Shown piece after piece: positions 6,159-6,585 of a DNA stretch of 6,585 nucleotides (positions are counted from its first letter, which is position 1; each line of letters begins with the position of its first letter). The notes below the pieces were generated by a model. That model made no database searches. It worked only from the letters and a program-made list of their open reading frames with translations, and was not told where the DNA came from. This DNA comes from a bacterium. Lineage in GTDB: Bacteria; Planctomycetota; UBA1135; UBA2386. Both the position numbers and the translations under genes were made by a program. The stretch lies in NCBI GenBank assembly GCA_011051855.1, contig DRKG01000396.1, forward strand, positions 1-6,585, read 5' to 3'.

Positions 6159-6585
6159 ATGCAGCCCCTGCTCGCCTTCGCCAGGGCGGTCGACCGCTGG
6201 AACCGACGTATCGCCGGCTTGATGGCGTGGCTCGTGTTGCTGATGGTGCTGGTCGGCGCCTGGAACGCAGTCGGCCGCGACCTCGGCAAGCGACTCGACG
6301 TGCGACTGACGAGCAACGCACTGCTCGAACTGCAGTGGTACCTGTTCGGCCTGGCGTTCCTGTTCGGCGCGCCCTACGCCCTGCGCCGCGCGGCCCACGT
6401 GCGCGTCGACGTGCTCTACGGAAGTCTCACCGAACGCGCGCGCCTGTGGATCGACTTGTGCTGCACCCTGCTGCTCCTGCTGCCGGCAACGACCGCCGCC
6501 ATCGCCCTCAGCTTCGAGTTCGTGGGCGACTCGTGGCGCGACGACGAATGGTCGAGCGACCCCGGCGGGCTGCCGCGCTGGCCGA
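6159..6585 (+). CDS. TRAP transporter small permease subunit (DctQ family), N-terminal part (runs off right edge)
   Basis: The first 142 codons of the small inner-membrane subunit of a TRAP transporter, which uses an ion gradient and a DctP-type receptor to import organic acids or similar anions together with a large DctM subunit. Seen: hydrophobic segments at about 18-38, 54-75 and 97-120, with a fourth expected beyond the edge. The central family pattern LELQWYLFGLAFLFGAPYAL is at 56-75, followed by AHVRVDVLYG at 79-88, then a loop and SSDPGGLPRWP at 132-142, which is the typical lead-in to the last helix. Start ATG 6159 places a short basic amphipathic stretch (RAVDRWNRR) before the first helix, as usual. 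No strong Shine-Dalgarno. It is divergent from the sugar ABC operon; the DctM and DctP genes would be expected to the right, outside the window. Substrate cannot be inferred. Confidence 0.92.
   Translation, partial: MQPLLAFARAVDRWNRRIAGLMAWLVLLMVLVGAWNAVGRDLGKRLDVRLTSNALLELQWYLFGLAFLFGAPYALRRAAHVRVDVLYGSLTERARLWIDLCCTLLLLLPATTAAIALSFEFVGDSWRDDEWSSDPGGLPRWP

Noticed and set aside
3634..6321. ATPase frame extended upstream to an 895-codon open frame
   Set aside because: The extension is a low-complexity Arg/Ala-rich translation that runs through the binding-protein gene in another frame. The ATG at 5148 with its ATGA overlap is the natural start.
1..6585. Search for tRNA, rRNA, CRISPR, insertion sequences, defence genes or riboswitches
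   Set aside because: The window is nearly all coding with ordinary metabolic and transport genes. No repeats, RNA-like structures or transposase motifs were seen.

Overview
The window is a gene-dense, high-GC stretch of bacterial chromosome (G/C strongly dominates third codon positions) with six protein genes, two of them cut by the window edges. No gap between genes is longer than about 70 bases. There are no RNA genes, CRISPR arrays, insertion sequences or other mobile elements that I can see. The gene content suggests a diderm environmental heterotroph: an exported Cys-type sulfatase, a YncE-like beta-propeller lipoprotein, a simple-sugar ABC importer and a TRAP transporter. Together with the style of the proteins this is most like a high-GC Planctomycetota or a neighbouring phylum. 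That placement is an inference and there is no marker gene to prove it.

Left part (minus strand, 1-2100): a sulfatase gene (655-2100) is followed 19 bases later by a beta-propeller lipoprotein gene (from 635, running off the left edge). The spacing implies one transcription unit. Both products carry export signals. The sulfatase has the full CxPSR formylglycine motif and metal-site residues. The lipoprotein resembles the propeller half of two-domain YncE/phosphoesterase proteins, whose second half would lie outside the window.

Middle (plus strand, 2167-2556): a small gene for an unrecognised 129-residue protein with one N-terminal membrane segment. It is divergent from the sulfatase across 66 bases, and its 3' end overlaps the end of the permease gene by 29 bases, tail to tail.

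Right part (minus strand, 2528-6098): a complete three-gene ABC importer of the ribose/simple-sugar type, in the order lipid-anchored substrate-binding protein, duplicated ATPase, permease. The genes are fused by 4-base stop/start overlaps (ATGA and GTGA), so they are almost certainly co-transcribed and translationally coupled. The binding protein captures the substrate outside the inner membrane, the permease forms the channel, and the ATPase drives uptake. No catabolic enzyme is present to name the sugar. The permease carries about 48 extra residues compared with E. coli RbsC, and the binding protein lacks two of the ribose-contacting residues.

Right edge (plus strand, from 6159): the start of a TRAP transporter small membrane subunit (DctQ family), divergent from the ABC operon across 60 bases. 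Two uptake systems therefore share one short intergenic region.
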